Origin: Tabrizicola_A sp965284335
GTDB lineage: Bacteria > Pseudomonadota > Alphaproteobacteria > Rhodobacterales > Rhodobacteraceae
NCBI RefSeq assembly: GCF_965284335.1
Contig: NZ_OZ260076.1
Direction: 5' to 3' (one strand)
Length of the DNA stretch: 64,000 nucleotides
The notes beneath the pieces are model-generated. The model did not search any database. It had not been told where the DNA came from and worked only from the letters and a program-made list of their open reading frames with translations. Of the stretch, positions 52,407-61,764 are shown in pieces. Position numbers and translations under genes: made by a program. How positions within the stretch are numbered: the stretch's first letter is position 1; every line of letters starts with the position of its first letter.

Positions 52407-52733
52407 TCAGAAATCAAACAGATCCGACAGAAAGCTTTCGCGGCGCTTGCGCGGACGGCGATAGTCATCGTCATCATCGCGATACCGGCGCGGCTCCTCG
52501 CGGCGATGGCTCTCCTGCCGCGGCGGCTCGGCATAGCTTTGCGCCGCAGCCTGTGGCGTAGGCCGCCCCGGTTCGCGCAGCGCCACCGGCGCATCGGCCC
52601 CGGCGGCACGCTCAATGATCTTGTCCAACTCGCCCCGATCCAGCCAGACACCCCGGCACTTCGGGCAATAGTCGATCTCAACGCCATGGCGATCCGCCAT
52701 CACAAGGGTTTCATTATCAACCGGACAACGCAT
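52407..52733 (-). CDS. TFIIB-type zinc-ribbon protein
   Basis: 108 residues from ATG 52733 with an AAAGGAG site five bases upstream. The N-terminal zf-TFIIB motif is MRCPVDNETLVMADRHGVEIDYCPKCRGVWLDRGELDKIIE region (conserved CP-x-D, CPKC and GVWLDRGEL). The rest is a basic, Arg-rich tail (RREEPRRYRDDDDDYRRPRKRRESFL) suited to nucleic-acid binding. Function is unknown. It sits between fdsD and the YghU-like gene, divergent from the latter. Confidence 0.82.
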   Translation of the reverse strand: MRCPVDNETLVMADRHGVEIDYCPKCRGVWLDRGELDKIIERAAGADAPVALREPGRPTPQAAAQSYAEPPRQESHRREEPRRYRDDDDDYRRPRKRRESFLSDLFDF

Positions 52734-52864
52734 GTTCGCTCCTTTATGCATTTCCCCCGATGTGGGGCTGCGCCAGCGCACAAACAAGTGCTGACGGGGT
52801 GGATTGCAGCACGCTGCCATGCGGCCTAGCTTTGCAACCAGCCAAATTGAAAAGGAACCTGTCC

Positions 52865-53710
52865 ATGACGGATACCCCCTATGTGCCGCCAAAGGTCTGG
52901 ACCTGGGACAAGGCGAATGGCGGGGCCTTTGCCTCGACCAACCGCCCCATCGCCGGGGCGACCCATGAACAAGAGCTGCCGCGCGGCAAACATCCCTTGC
53001 AGCTTTATTCGCTGGCCACACCCAATGGGGTGAAGGTCACGATCATGCTGGAGGAATTGGTCGAAGCCGGGCTTTTGCCCGATTACGACGCTTGGCTCAT
53101 CCAGATTTCCGGCGATCAGTTCGGCTCGGGCTTTGTCGGCGTGAACCCCAATTCCAAGATCCCCGCGATGATGGATTATTCCGGCGACACGCCCGTGCGG
53201 CTGTTCGAATCCGGCTCGATCCTGATCCATCTGGCTGAGAAATTCGGCGCCTTCCTGCCCGGCAAGGGGCCAGAGCGGACAGAAACCCTGAACTGGCTGA
53301 TGTGGCAAATGGGATCGGCCCCCTTCGTCGGTGGTGGCTTTGGCCATTTCTACGCCTATGCGCCCGAGAAATACGAATACCCCATTAACCGCTATGCGAT
53401 GGAGACCAAACGCCAGCTGGATGTCTTGGACCGCCGCTTGGCCGAGGTGCCATACGTTGCCGGGCAAAACTACTCCATCGCCGATATGGCGATCTGGCCG
53501 TGGTATGGCGGGCTGGTCTTGGGTCGCGCCTATAACGCAGCCGAGTTTCTGGATGTGAAATCCTATAAGAACGTGGTCGCTTGGGCTGAAAAGATCGACG
53601 CGCGGCCTGCGGTGAAACGGGGCCGGATGGTCAATAAAAACTGGGGGGATGAGGCCGAACAGGTGCCAAACCGCCATTCCGCCGCCGATTTCGCAGGAAA
53701 AGCCGTTTAA
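52865..53710 (+). CDS. yghU: YghU-like glutathione S-transferase/disulfide reductase
   Basis: 281 residues from ATG 52865 (MTDTPYVPPKVWTWD). The N-terminal extension FASTNRPIAGATHEQELPRGKHPLQLYSLATPNGVKV is the hallmark of the YghU subgroup (Nu-class GST), which reduces organic hydroperoxides or disulfides with glutathione. The substrate loop VNPNSKIPAMMDYSGDTPVRLFESGSIL and the C-terminal IADMAIWPWYGGL are intact. It ends 3 bases before the convergent modC gene. Confidence 0.92.
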   Translation: MTDTPYVPPKVWTWDKANGGAFASTNRPIAGATHEQELPRGKHPLQLYSLATPNGVKVTIMLEELVEAGLLPDYDAWLIQISGDQFGSGFVGVNPNSKIPAMMDYSGDTPVRLFESGSILIHLAEKFGAFLPGKGPERTETLNWLMWQMGSAPFVGGGFGHFYAYAPEKYEYPINRYAMETKRQLDVLDRRLAEVPYVAGQNYSIADMAIWPWYGGLVLGRAYNAAEFLDVKSYKNVVAWAEKIDARPAVKRGRMVNKNWGDEAEQVPNRHSAADFAGKAV

Positions 53711-53713
53711 CGA

Positions 53714-54832
53714 TCAGTCAGGGGCCACGCCCATCTCTGTCATGGCGCTGGCCCCCACGCTGTCTTGGGCGACCGAGACTGATTTTAACACCGCATAAAC
53801 CTGCGCCCCGGCTGTCAGCCCCAGCGCCTGAACCGACCTGCGGGTAACGCGCGCCAAAAGCGCCTCCTCCCCCATGCGCAGCCGCACAATCGCGCCGGGG
53901 CCCTCGCCCATGCGGATTTCGTCGATCCGTGCGCTTAGAATATTCAGCGCCGAAATCCCCTCGGGCCGGGTGGTGGCCAGCATCACATCCTGTGCCAAGA
54001 TCCGCAGGCGCAGCACAGCCCCCGGCTGGGCGGCGACACGCGGCAGCCAAACCGACCCGCCCGCGCTCTCAAGCCGCGTCAGCCCGTCACCGTCATGGCC
54101 CACCAGCCGCGCCGAAATCAGCGCCCCCGCCTCGCGCAGGCCCATCACCGGGGCCATCGCGGGATCAGCCATCACCCTAGCCGCTGGACCCACCGCCACC
54201 ACGCGGCCCGCCTCCAACAGCACAATACTGGTCGCCAACCGCGCCACCTCGGCCACCGAATGGCTGACATAAAGGATCGGCAGGCCCAATTCATCGCGCA
54301 GCCGTTCCAGATAGGGCAGAATCTCGGCCTTGCGCGCCTCATCCAGCGCGGCCAAAGGCTCATCCATCAACAGCATCTGCGGATCTGACAAGATCGCCCG
54401 CCCAATCGCCACGCGCTGCCGCTCCCCCCCTGACAGCGCACCGGGGCGACGCTCCAACAGCGCACCAAGGCCCAAAAGATCGGTGATGCGGCCCAACTCC
54501 GCCGGATCAGCGCCAGAGCCCGCAAACCAGCGCCCATAGGTCAGGTTTTGCCGCACGCTCAGATGCGGAAAAAGCCGCGCATCTTGAAACACATAGCCCA
54601 TGCGGCGGCGATGGCTGGGCAGGTTGACACGCGCCGCACTGTCAAAGAGCACCCGCTCCCCCAGCGCAATCCGCCCCTGATCAGGCCGCAAAAGCCCCGC
54701 CACCGCATTGACCACGCTGGACTTGCCAGAGCCTGACCGACCAAACAGCGCCGTCACCCCCGGCGGGGCCTCAAACGCGGCCTCCAGCCGGAAATCGCCA
54801 AAGCGGTGCGACAGCGTGATCGACAGCGTCAT
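53714..54832 (-). CDS. modC: Molybdate ABC transporter ATP-binding protein
   Basis: 372 residues, the usual ModC size. Walker A is GRSGSGKSSV, signature LSGGERQRVAIGRA and Walker B LLMDEPLAALDEARKAE. The C-terminal part (from about residue 290) contains a TOBE/MOP domain (LSARIDEIRMGEGPGAIVRLRMGEEALLARVTRRS) that binds molybdate and feeds back on transport. It overlaps modB by four bases. In this operon it powers uptake of molybdate for Mo enzymes such as FdsA. Confidence 0.94.
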   Translation of the reverse strand: MTLSITLSHRFGDFRLEAAFEAPPGVTALFGRSGSGKSSVVNAVAGLLRPDQGRIALGERVLFDSAARVNLPSHRRRMGYVFQDARLFPHLSVRQNLTYGRWFAGSGADPAELGRITDLLGLGALLERRPGALSGGERQRVAIGRAILSDPQMLLMDEPLAALDEARKAEILPYLERLRDELGLPILYVSHSVAEVARLATSIVLLEAGRVVAVGPAARVMADPAMAPVMGLREAGALISARLVGHDGDGLTRLESAGGSVWLPRVAAQPGAVLRLRILAQDVMLATTRPEGISALNILSARIDEIRMGEGPGAIVRLRMGEEALLARVTRRSVQALGLTAGAQVYAVLKSVSVAQDSVGASAMTEMGVAPD

Positions 54833-55527
54833 CGGCCCGCAATCCTTTTGGCAATGGCGCGGCTAACCCATTCGGCCAGCAACAGCGCCGCCATGGCCAC
54901 CACAATGGCCACCACAACCAGCCGAAACGCCTGCCCCTCACCCCCCGGCACCTGCAAAAAGGCGTAAATCGCCGAAGGCAGGGTTTGCGTCTGGCCGGGG
55001 ATGTTCGACACGAAGGTAATCGTCGCGCCAAACTCGCCCATCGCCTTGGCAAAGGCCAAAATGGCCCCCGCCACAATGCCCGGCAGGATCAAGGGCAAGG
55101 TCACCGTGGCAAAGACCCAAAGGCGCGAGGCACCAAGCGTGCTGGCCGCTTCTTCCAGCCTTGGGTCCACCGCCTCAATCGCCAGCCGGATCGCCCGCAC
55201 CATCAAGGGAAAGGCCATGACCGCCGCGGCCAAAACCGCGCCCGTCCAGCGAAAGGCCAGTACGATGCCAAACCATTCATCCAAAAACTGCCCGACCGCC
55301 CCCTTGCGGCCAAAGGTCAACAGCAGAAGATAGCCCGTCACCACAGGCGGCAGGATCAGCGGCAAATGCACCAGCCCATTGAGCACCTGCTTGCCCCAAA
55401 ACTCCCACCGCGCCAGCGCATAGGCGATGAAGATCCCCAAAGGCAGGCTCAAAAGCGTCGCCCAAAAGGACACGCGCAGCGACAAGGCCACCGCGCGCCA
55501 TTCCTCAGCTGTCAGGGCATCCCACAT
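54829..55527 (-). CDS. modB: Molybdate ABC transporter permease
   Basis: 232 residues. Five to six membrane helices and the permease EAA loop (AAVMAFPLMVRAIRLAIEAVDPRLEEAASTLGAS), typical of ModB. It forms the inner-membrane channel with ModC. The ORF start at 55527 gives MWDALTAEEWRAVALSLR, matching family N-termini. modA precedes it by 19 bases. Confidence 0.94.
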   Translation of the reverse strand: MWDALTAEEWRAVALSLRVSFWATLLSLPLGIFIAYALARWEFWGKQVLNGLVHLPLILPPVVTGYLLLLTFGRKGAVGQFLDEWFGIVLAFRWTGAVLAAAVMAFPLMVRAIRLAIEAVDPRLEEAASTLGASRLWVFATVTLPLILPGIVAGAILAFAKAMGEFGATITFVSNIPGQTQTLPSAIYAFLQVPGGEGQAFRLVVVAIVVAMAALLLAEWVSRAIAKRIAGR

Positions 55528-55546
55528 AGGCCGCGTCCGCTTGGTT

Positions 55547-56305
55547 TCAGTTCAGGATCTTGAAACCCTGCGCGGCGAATGTGGCATCCGCTGCCTCAGA
55601 CGACAAGGCGTTTAAAAACGCCGCATCCGCAGCGTCAGCCGCCCCGGTCAACAGCGCCGCGGGAAAAACGATGGGCGCATGGCTGCCCTCGGGAAATTCG
55701 GCCACCACCGTCACAGCCTCACCCGCGACCGCGTCCGAGGCATAGACAATTCCATAAGGCGCCTCACCCGTGGCCACCAAGGCCAGTGCGGCGCGCACAT
55801 TTTCCGATTGCGCCACCTGCGGGGCCACCGCCTCCCACAGGCCCAGCGCTTGCAGCGCGGCTTTGCCATATTGCCCGGCAGGCACCGCATCGACCATCGC
55901 CATCGACAGCCAGCCGTCGCCCAACAGCCCCGCCAGATCAAAGCCCGGCTCAAGGTTTACCGCCGCCGCGCCTGTGCCATGGGCAATCAGCACCAGACGG
56001 TTGCCCAAAAGATCGCGGCGCTGGCCCGGCACCACCAGCCCGGCCGCCTCCACCACATCCATCCAATTCACCGCCGAGGACAGGAAAATATCCGCAGGCG
56101 CACCTTGCAGGATCTGTTGGGCCAAATGGTTCGACCCGGCATAGCTGATCACCACCTCATGGCCGGTTTCCGCCCTGAATTCGGCGGCAATCTCATCCAG
56201 CGCGGTTTTCAGCGAGGCGGCGGCAAAGACCACCACCTCTTCGGCGCGCGCCGGGGCTGCCAATGACAGACCCATCAGCGCGGCAAGGCCAAATCGGCGC
56301 GGCAT
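55547..56305 (-). CDS. modA: Molybdate-binding periplasmic protein
   Basis: 252 residues from ATG 56305 (MPRRFGLAALMGLSLAAPARA, Sec signal, cut before EEVVV). The type II binding protein has the anion-contacting loops VFAAASLKTALDEI and SYAGSNHLAQQI typical of ModA. It is first in modABC. The larger frames over the start add 16-20 extra residues without support. No ModE gene or molybdenum-cofactor riboswitch was recognised upstream. Confidence 0.93.
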   Translation of the reverse strand: MPRRFGLAALMGLSLAAPARAEEVVVFAAASLKTALDEIAAEFRAETGHEVVISYAGSNHLAQQILQGAPADIFLSSAVNWMDVVEAAGLVVPGQRRDLLGNRLVLIAHGTGAAAVNLEPGFDLAGLLGDGWLSMAMVDAVPAGQYGKAALQALGLWEAVAPQVAQSENVRAALALVATGEAPYGIVYASDAVAGEAVTVVAEFPEGSHAPIVFPAALLTGAADAADAAFLNALSSEAADATFAAQGFKILN

Positions 56306-56580
56306 CCCAAACACTCTCCCCAATCGCGTTGCCACAGATGAAACAGCCCTCATCCGGGCTGGCAAGTGCTATCTGGCAAGCGCAATCTGGCACAGCGACG
56401 CCTCACGACCCCATAGACAGCCGCCCGCCCCTTCGCTATCTTGCGCGCCGAGCCGGGACGATGGCGTCGTCCCAGGGGCATCACCCCGCTGCTTGCAAGC
56501 CCCGCTTGCCACAGTCCTGTACGCCGGGACCTTTCGGGGTCTTGGGCGCAATGAACCAGACCCCTATGATGAGGTCTGTT

Positions 56581-57786
56581 ATGACGGAACGTCCGCAACA
56601 ATACCGTTTCCACCAAGGCGACCGGGTCCTGCCCTTTGCCACCTCGGAATATGATGCCCGCATCGCGGGCCTGCGCGAGATCATGGATGTGCATGGCGTT
56701 GATGCCTGCGTCTTCACCTCGATGCACTCCATCGCCTATTACTCGGGCTTTCTCTACTGCTCCTTCGGCCGCCCCTATGGCCTTGTCGTCACCCGCACGG
56801 AATGCGTGACCATCTCGGCAGGCATCGACGCCGCCCAGCCCTGGCGTCGCAGCCATGGCGACAGCATCACCTACACCGACTGGCAGCGTGACAACTACTG
56901 GCGCGCCGTCTGCTCGGTCACCGGTGAGGGCAAGGTCATCGGCTGCGAAGCCGATCACATGACGCTGGTGCAATCCGAAAAGCTGAACGCCTTCCTGAAG
57001 CCGAAAAAGGGCGTCGATATCTCGGTCGCCGTCATGCAGCAGCGCATGCACAAATCCGCCGCCGAAATCGAACTGATCCGCCACGGCGCCAATGTGGCCG
57101 ATGTGGGCGGCTTTGCCATCCGTGAGGCGGTGAAGGAAGGCGCACGCGAGATTGACATCGCCATGGCAGGCCGTGACGCGATGGAGTTGGAAATCGCCAA
57201 GCGCTTCCCCGATGCCGAATACCGCGACACTTGGGTCTGGTTCCAGTCGGGCATCAACACCGACGGTGCCCACAACCCGGTGACCAGCCGCAAGTTGCAG
57301 CGCGGCGATATCCTTTCCTTGAACACCTTCCCGATGATCTCGGGCTATTATACCGCCTTGGAACGCACCATGTTCGTCAAGGAATGTGACGCCGCCAGCC
57401 GTCGCATCTGGGACATCAACGTGGCGGCCCATGAATACGGCATCAGCCTGTTGAAGCCCGGCGTCTCCTGCGCCGAGGTGACCCACAAGCTGAACACCTT
57501 CTTCGAAGAGCATCAGGTGCTGCAATACCGCACCTTCGGCTATGGCCACTCCTTCGGGATCCTGTCGCATTACTACGGCCGCGAAGCCGGTTTGGAACTG
57601 CGCGAGGATATCGACACGGTGCTGGAGCCGGGCATGGTGATCTCGATGGAACCGATGCTGACCATTCCCGAAGGCCAGCCCGGTGCCGGCGGCTACCGCG
57701 AGCATGACATTCTGGTCATCACCGAGGACGGCAACGAGGATATCACCAAATACCCCTACGGGCCTGAGTTCAATATTGTGGGGTAA
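56581..57786 (+). CDS. Creatinase (creatine amidinohydrolase), M24 fold
   Basis: 401 residues, close to the known ~403-residue creatinases. It hydrolyses creatine to sarcosine and urea. The sequence follows Pseudomonas creatinase closely through SIAYYSGFLYCSFGRPYGLV, FQSGINTDGAHNPVTSRKL, RTFGYGHSFGILSHYYGREA and PGAGGYREHDILVIT; the catalytic histidine is expected in the DGAHNP segment. ATG 56581 has GAGGT at about six bases, so upstream in-frame ATGs are not used. No sarcosine oxidase, creatininase or transporter is adjacent, so this is an isolated catabolic gene. A double hairpin follows. Confidence 0.9.
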   Translation: MTERPQQYRFHQGDRVLPFATSEYDARIAGLREIMDVHGVDACVFTSMHSIAYYSGFLYCSFGRPYGLVVTRTECVTISAGIDAAQPWRRSHGDSITYTDWQRDNYWRAVCSVTGEGKVIGCEADHMTLVQSEKLNAFLKPKKGVDISVAVMQQRMHKSAAEIELIRHGANVADVGGFAIREAVKEGAREIDIAMAGRDAMELEIAKRFPDAEYRDTWVWFQSGINTDGAHNPVTSRKLQRGDILSLNTFPMISGYYTALERTMFVKECDAASRRIWDINVAAHEYGISLLKPGVSCAEVTHKLNTFFEEHQVLQYRTFGYGHSFGILSHYYGREAGLELREDIDTVLEPGMVISMEPMLTIPEGQPGAGGYREHDILVITEDGNEDITKYPYGPEFNIVG

Positions 57787-57791
57787 GCCCC

Positions 57792-57836
57792 GACCCCGGC
57801 CATGGCCGGGGTCAAAACGCTCCAGTGGAGCGTTTT
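57792..57836 (+). repeat. Double hairpin after creatinase (copy 2 of intergenic element)
   Basis: A perfect 10-bp GC stem GACCCCGGCC with no real loop (57792-57813) is followed by a second stem AAAACGCTCC with a 3-base loop (57814-57836). The second matches the hairpin at 35442-35463 in sequence class. Together they probably end the creatinase transcript, although a dispersed repeat function is possible. Confidence 0.6.
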
Positions 57837-57891
57837 GAGGGGCGAACGCCCGAGCAAACCTGCGAGGGCTGGGCCTCACAGAACAAACACC

Positions 57892-57918
57892 AAAAGGGCC
57901 GGTCTTCCGGCCCTTTTT
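57892..57918. terminator. Bidirectional Rho-independent terminator
   Basis: AAAAGGGCCGG-TCTT-CCGGCCCTTTTT: an 11-bp stem with a 4-base loop and T-runs on both strands. It lies between the creatinase gene and the convergent membrane-protein gene (stop at 57921) and can serve both. Confidence 0.88.
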
Positions 57919-57920
57919 CA

Positions 57921-58478
57921 TTACAAGGCAAACCGCAAATTGCCCTGAAACAAAATGATCCCGCCATAGGCCGCCCAGAACATCAGCCCGAACACCGCCA
58001 CCCGCCAGATGCGGCTTTTCACCCCCGCAACGATCAGGCAGGACAGCGGATAGGCCAGCACGCTGGCCCCCCCGATCAGCATCAGCCCCAAGAAAAACCC
58101 CGACGGCTGGCCCTCTTGCAAGGCGGGCAGCCCCAGCGTCAGCCACATGCCGCCCAAGATCCACGGCAGCCAGCTGAACACGCCAATGGGCGTCACAAAC
58201 CCCAAGGCCAGCGCCCCCAGAACCCGGCTGCGCCTTGGCCACAACACGGCCCGCCAGCGCCCGCGGTTGGCGACAGCCAGCCCGATCACGACGGCCAGCC
58301 CAAAGGCCAGCATCGCGGCAAAAGGCAAAGCTGCCCAGCCCTTTGGCACGATATTGGGGCTTGCAGGCTCGACCCACCAAAGCCGCAGCGCCATCAACAA
58401 ACCCGCCAGCGCAAGGCTCAGCCCCAAAACCAATCCCGCCGAAAGCCTTGGCCGCTGTGGCCCCCCATCCGCCTGCAT
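57921..58478 (-). CDS. Hypothetical multi-pass membrane protein
   Basis: 185 residues from ATG 58478 (MQADGGPQRPRLSAG), which has GAGGGGT about seven bases upstream; an in-frame ATG at 58496 is the alternative. Five to six hydrophobic helices are visible (LVLGLSLALAGLLMALRLWWV, LPFAAMLAFGLAVVIGLAVA, GALALGFVTPIGVFSWLPWILGGMWLTLGL, FLGLMLIGGASVLAYPLSCLIVAG, VAVFGLMFWAAYGGIIL). No family was recognised. The longer frame reaching 58658 is antisense to the promoter region of the L,D-transpeptidase and unlikely. Confidence 0.65.
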   Translation of the reverse strand: MQADGGPQRPRLSAGLVLGLSLALAGLLMALRLWWVEPASPNIVPKGWAALPFAAMLAFGLAVVIGLAVANRGRWRAVLWPRRSRVLGALALGFVTPIGVFSWLPWILGGMWLTLGLPALQEGQPSGFFLGLMLIGGASVLAYPLSCLIVAGVKSRIWRVAVFGLMFWAAYGGIILFQGNLRFAL

Positions 58479-58683
58479 CCCGTCACCCCTCACCATCACC
58501 CGGCGAACCCTCTGCACAAAACCTGCCCCAGCCCCCCTCTGCCCGCAAGAGCCGCCTCCCCCCGCATTTCCCGCTCTAGGGGCAACGCCACAGGCTTTTC
58601 TCTTAACAAAATATGACAAAGGCTTGACGCACCCCGCCTCCGGCGTCTTCTGTGCCACAAATTAGCCATTTCCGAGATCATCA

Positions 58684-59703
58684 ATGACCCCGATTCTTCG
58701 CGTCTTAGCGCTTGGCGCTGCCTGTGTCCTGTCGGCTTGCGCCTCGACCGCCCCCGTTGAAACCGCGGCCCCCCCGCAAAGCGTGGCCGGGTATGAGGCG
58801 GTTGAAGATGGCGGCTTTCTGATCGAGGCTGTCGAGGCGCGCCACCTCTCAGGCGGGCGCGAACGGGCCGAGGTGGATTACAACGGCCCCGATGCGCCGG
58901 GCACCATCGTGGTCGATACCTTTTCGCGCAAACTTTACCATGTCCAGGACAACGGCCGCGCCATGCGCTATTCCATCGCAGTCGGGCGCGAGGGCCTGTC
59001 GTTCCGCGGCTCGGGCGTGATTTCGCGCAAGGAAAAATGGCCCTCCTGGCAGCCCACCGCCAACATGATCCGCACCCGCCCCGATCTTTACGCCGAATTT
59101 GCCGGCGGCATGAAGGGCGGGCTTGATAACCCCTTGGGCGCACGGGCCCTTTATCTTTACCGTGGCGGGCGCGACACCATGTTCCGCATCCATGGCACGA
59201 TCCAGAACGCCACCATCGGCCATGCCACCAGCGCAGGCTGCATCCGGCTTTACAACCAAGACGCCATTCACCTCTTTGACAACACGCCCATGGGCACCCG
59301 TGTGAAGGTGCGCTCGCAGGCCGAAAGCCTAGAGCTGGAAGGGCCCTATATGGATGACGCCTGGGGTCTGGCCGTGCCGGAAACCCCGGAAAACATTGCC
59401 CAAAAAGAGCTGGATCTTGTGGCGCGGGCCGAACAAGAAGCCGCCGAGGCCCAAGCCGCCGCCGAGGCCGCCGCGAAAGAGGCCGAAGAACGCGCCCGCT
59501 ACGCCGCCATGACGCCCGAGGAACGCATCAAGGCCGATGAAAAGGCCGCCCGCGAAAAGGCCCGCGCCGAGGAACTTGCTGCCCGCGAGGCCGAAAAAGC
59601 CGCCCGCGCTGCCGAACGCGCCGAAAAGCGCCGCCTTGCCGCCTGCAAGCGCAAGGGGATCGAGGAAAAGGACTGCCCGGCACTCGAGGTCAGCGCAGGC
59701 TGA
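58684..59703 (+). CDS. L,D-transpeptidase lipoprotein with C-terminal coiled-coil tail
   Basis: 339 residues. A lipobox (VLSAC, Cys19) makes it a periplasmic membrane-anchored lipoprotein. The YkuD domain (about residues 70-215) has the catalytic pattern HGTIQN...TSAGCIRLYN, which makes 3-3 or lipoprotein cross-links in peptidoglycan. Residues 235-325 form an Ala/Glu/Lys/Arg-rich helical tail (EQEAAEAQAAAEAAAKEAEERAR..), likely a coiled coil. It may be the target of the LdtR-like regulator encoded 30 kb upstream. A fourfold GC-rich repeat array follows the stop. Confidence 0.9.
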   Translation: MTPILRVLALGAACVLSACASTAPVETAAPPQSVAGYEAVEDGGFLIEAVEARHLSGGRERAEVDYNGPDAPGTIVVDTFSRKLYHVQDNGRAMRYSIAVGREGLSFRGSGVISRKEKWPSWQPTANMIRTRPDLYAEFAGGMKGGLDNPLGARALYLYRGGRDTMFRIHGTIQNATIGHATSAGCIRLYNQDAIHLFDNTPMGTRVKVRSQAESLELEGPYMDDAWGLAVPETPENIAQKELDLVARAEQEAAEAQAAAEAAAKEAEERARYAAMTPEERIKADEKAAREKARAEELAAREAEKAARAAERAEKRRLAACKRKGIEEKDCPALEVSAG

Positions 59704-59723
59704 TCCGGCGCAGCTGCCGCAAA

Positions 59724-60424
59724 GCCCCCCCTCCCCAGCCCTCCCCCACAAGGGGGGAGGGAGCCGCCCGGCCATCCTCCCGGCAGGCCCGCCACAAAAC
59801 GCGTCCCTCCCCTCCCCCTCGTGGGGAGGGGCCGGGGGTGGGGGGCAGCCGCTCTCACCTACCCGCAAGAAGGATAGCACCGAGACGCACAGGAAACTTG
59901 CCAAGACTATAGTAACGGCCTCCCCAACCCTCCCCCACAAGGGGGGAGGGAGCCAACCGGGCATCCACCCCGCACGCCCGCCACAGAGCGCATCCCTCCC
60001 CTCCCCCTCGTGGGGAGGGGCCGGGGGTGGGGGGCAGCCGCTCTCACCTACCCGCAAGAGGGATAGCGCCGAGGCGCACAGAAAACCTGCCCTGACCATA
60101 GGAACGGCCTCCCCGACCCTCCCCCACAAGGGGGGAGGGAGCCGCCCGGACATCCCCCCGGCACGCCCGCCACAGAACGCGTCCCTCCCCTCCCCCGCGT
60201 GGGGAGGGGCCGGGGGTGGGGGGCAGCCGCTTCACCTACCCGCAAGAGGGATAGCGCCGAGGCGCACAGGAAACCTGCTCTGACCATAGGAACGGCCTGC
60301 ACAAACCCCTCCCCCACAACGGGGAGAGGGAGCCACCCGGGCATCCCACCCGCACTCCCCTCACAGAACGCGTCCCTCCCCTCCCCCCCCGTGGGGAGGG
60401 GCCGGGGGTGGGGGGCAGCCCCCT
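59724..60424. repeat. Fourfold GC-rich tandem repeat array (~190-bp period)
   Basis: Each unit contains CCCTCCCCCACAAGGGGGGAGGGAGCC, a spacer ending CGC(A/G)TCCCTCCCCTCCCC, the core GTGGGGAGGGGCCGGGGGTGG and a spacer with CTACCCGCAAGAGGGATAGC. Core positions are 59821, 60010, 60199 and 60391, giving periods of 189, 189 and 192 bases. Half-units form stable hairpins. It resembles known REP/BIME-like arrays rather than CRISPR, since spacers are conserved between units. Translated frames here are Pro/Arg/Gly-rich artefacts. Confidence 0.85.
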
Positions 60425-60430
60425 CCCGCC

Positions 60431-60772
60431 CTATTCGACGATCACATAATCCTTCAGCGTGGTCTCGACACAGTCCCATGTGCCATCAAACCCCGGGCGA
60501 ATGATGAACCGATCCCCCGCCCTCAGATGCGTCACCGTGCCGTGCTGGTCGGTCAGGATCGAATGGCCCGCATGGATGTAGATATACTCCCACTCGCTGT
60601 AACTGATCCGCCACTTGCCCGGCGTCGTTTGCCACATGCCGCAGTAAAGCCCATCCCGATCCTCGCGTGACCAGGTCGTATGCACCGGATCGCCCGACAG
60701 AACCTTGGCCGGGTCCGGTCGCGTGACCTCGGGCGTGATCCCCTCTTGGCTGATCCCTTCGACAAGCTGCAT
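60431..60772 (-). CDS. Cupin-domain protein (DUF861-like)
   Basis: 113 residues from ATG 60772 (MQLVEGISQEGITPEVTRP). The cupin barrel shows SYSEWEYIYIHAGHSILTDQHGTVTHLRAGDRFIIRPGFDGTWDCVE, typical of the (S)-ureidoglycine-aminohydrolase/EutQ-like cupin_3 group, which usually lack full metal-binding histidines. Reaction unknown; possible roles are binding or isomerising a small ligand. The long upstream extension to 61060 overlaps panB and is not used. Confidence 0.82.
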   Translation of the reverse strand: MQLVEGISQEGITPEVTRPDPAKVLSGDPVHTTWSREDRDGLYCGMWQTTPGKWRISYSEWEYIYIHAGHSILTDQHGTVTHLRAGDRFIIRPGFDGTWDCVETTLKDYVIVE

Positions 60773-60924
60773 GATCCCTCCGCTGGCTGTTTGCGCCAGT
60801 TGGGCTGTTGCCGCAGCGCAGGTCAAGCGCCGGCTTTCGCCGCGTTGCAGCGCAATTATGTTGCGAAGCCTGCGCGGCTGTGCCTGAATAGCAGGCAGAA
60901 TCTGTAAATGGCCCGGAGCCGAAG

Positions 60925-61760
<836 letters not shown>

Positions 61761-61764
<4 letters not shown>

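Noticed and set aside
56350..58380. 676-residue minus-strand frame over creatinase
   Set aside because: Shadow of the creatinase gene; low-complexity translation and no ribosome-binding site.
59724..60424. CRISPR array
   Set aside because: Units of ~190 bp with conserved spacers and no cas genes do not fit CRISPR.
59329..60479. Pro/Gly-rich frames with repeated PPPAPPHEGEG units
   Set aside because: Translation of the DNA tandem array; no start signals, and the period is a DNA property.
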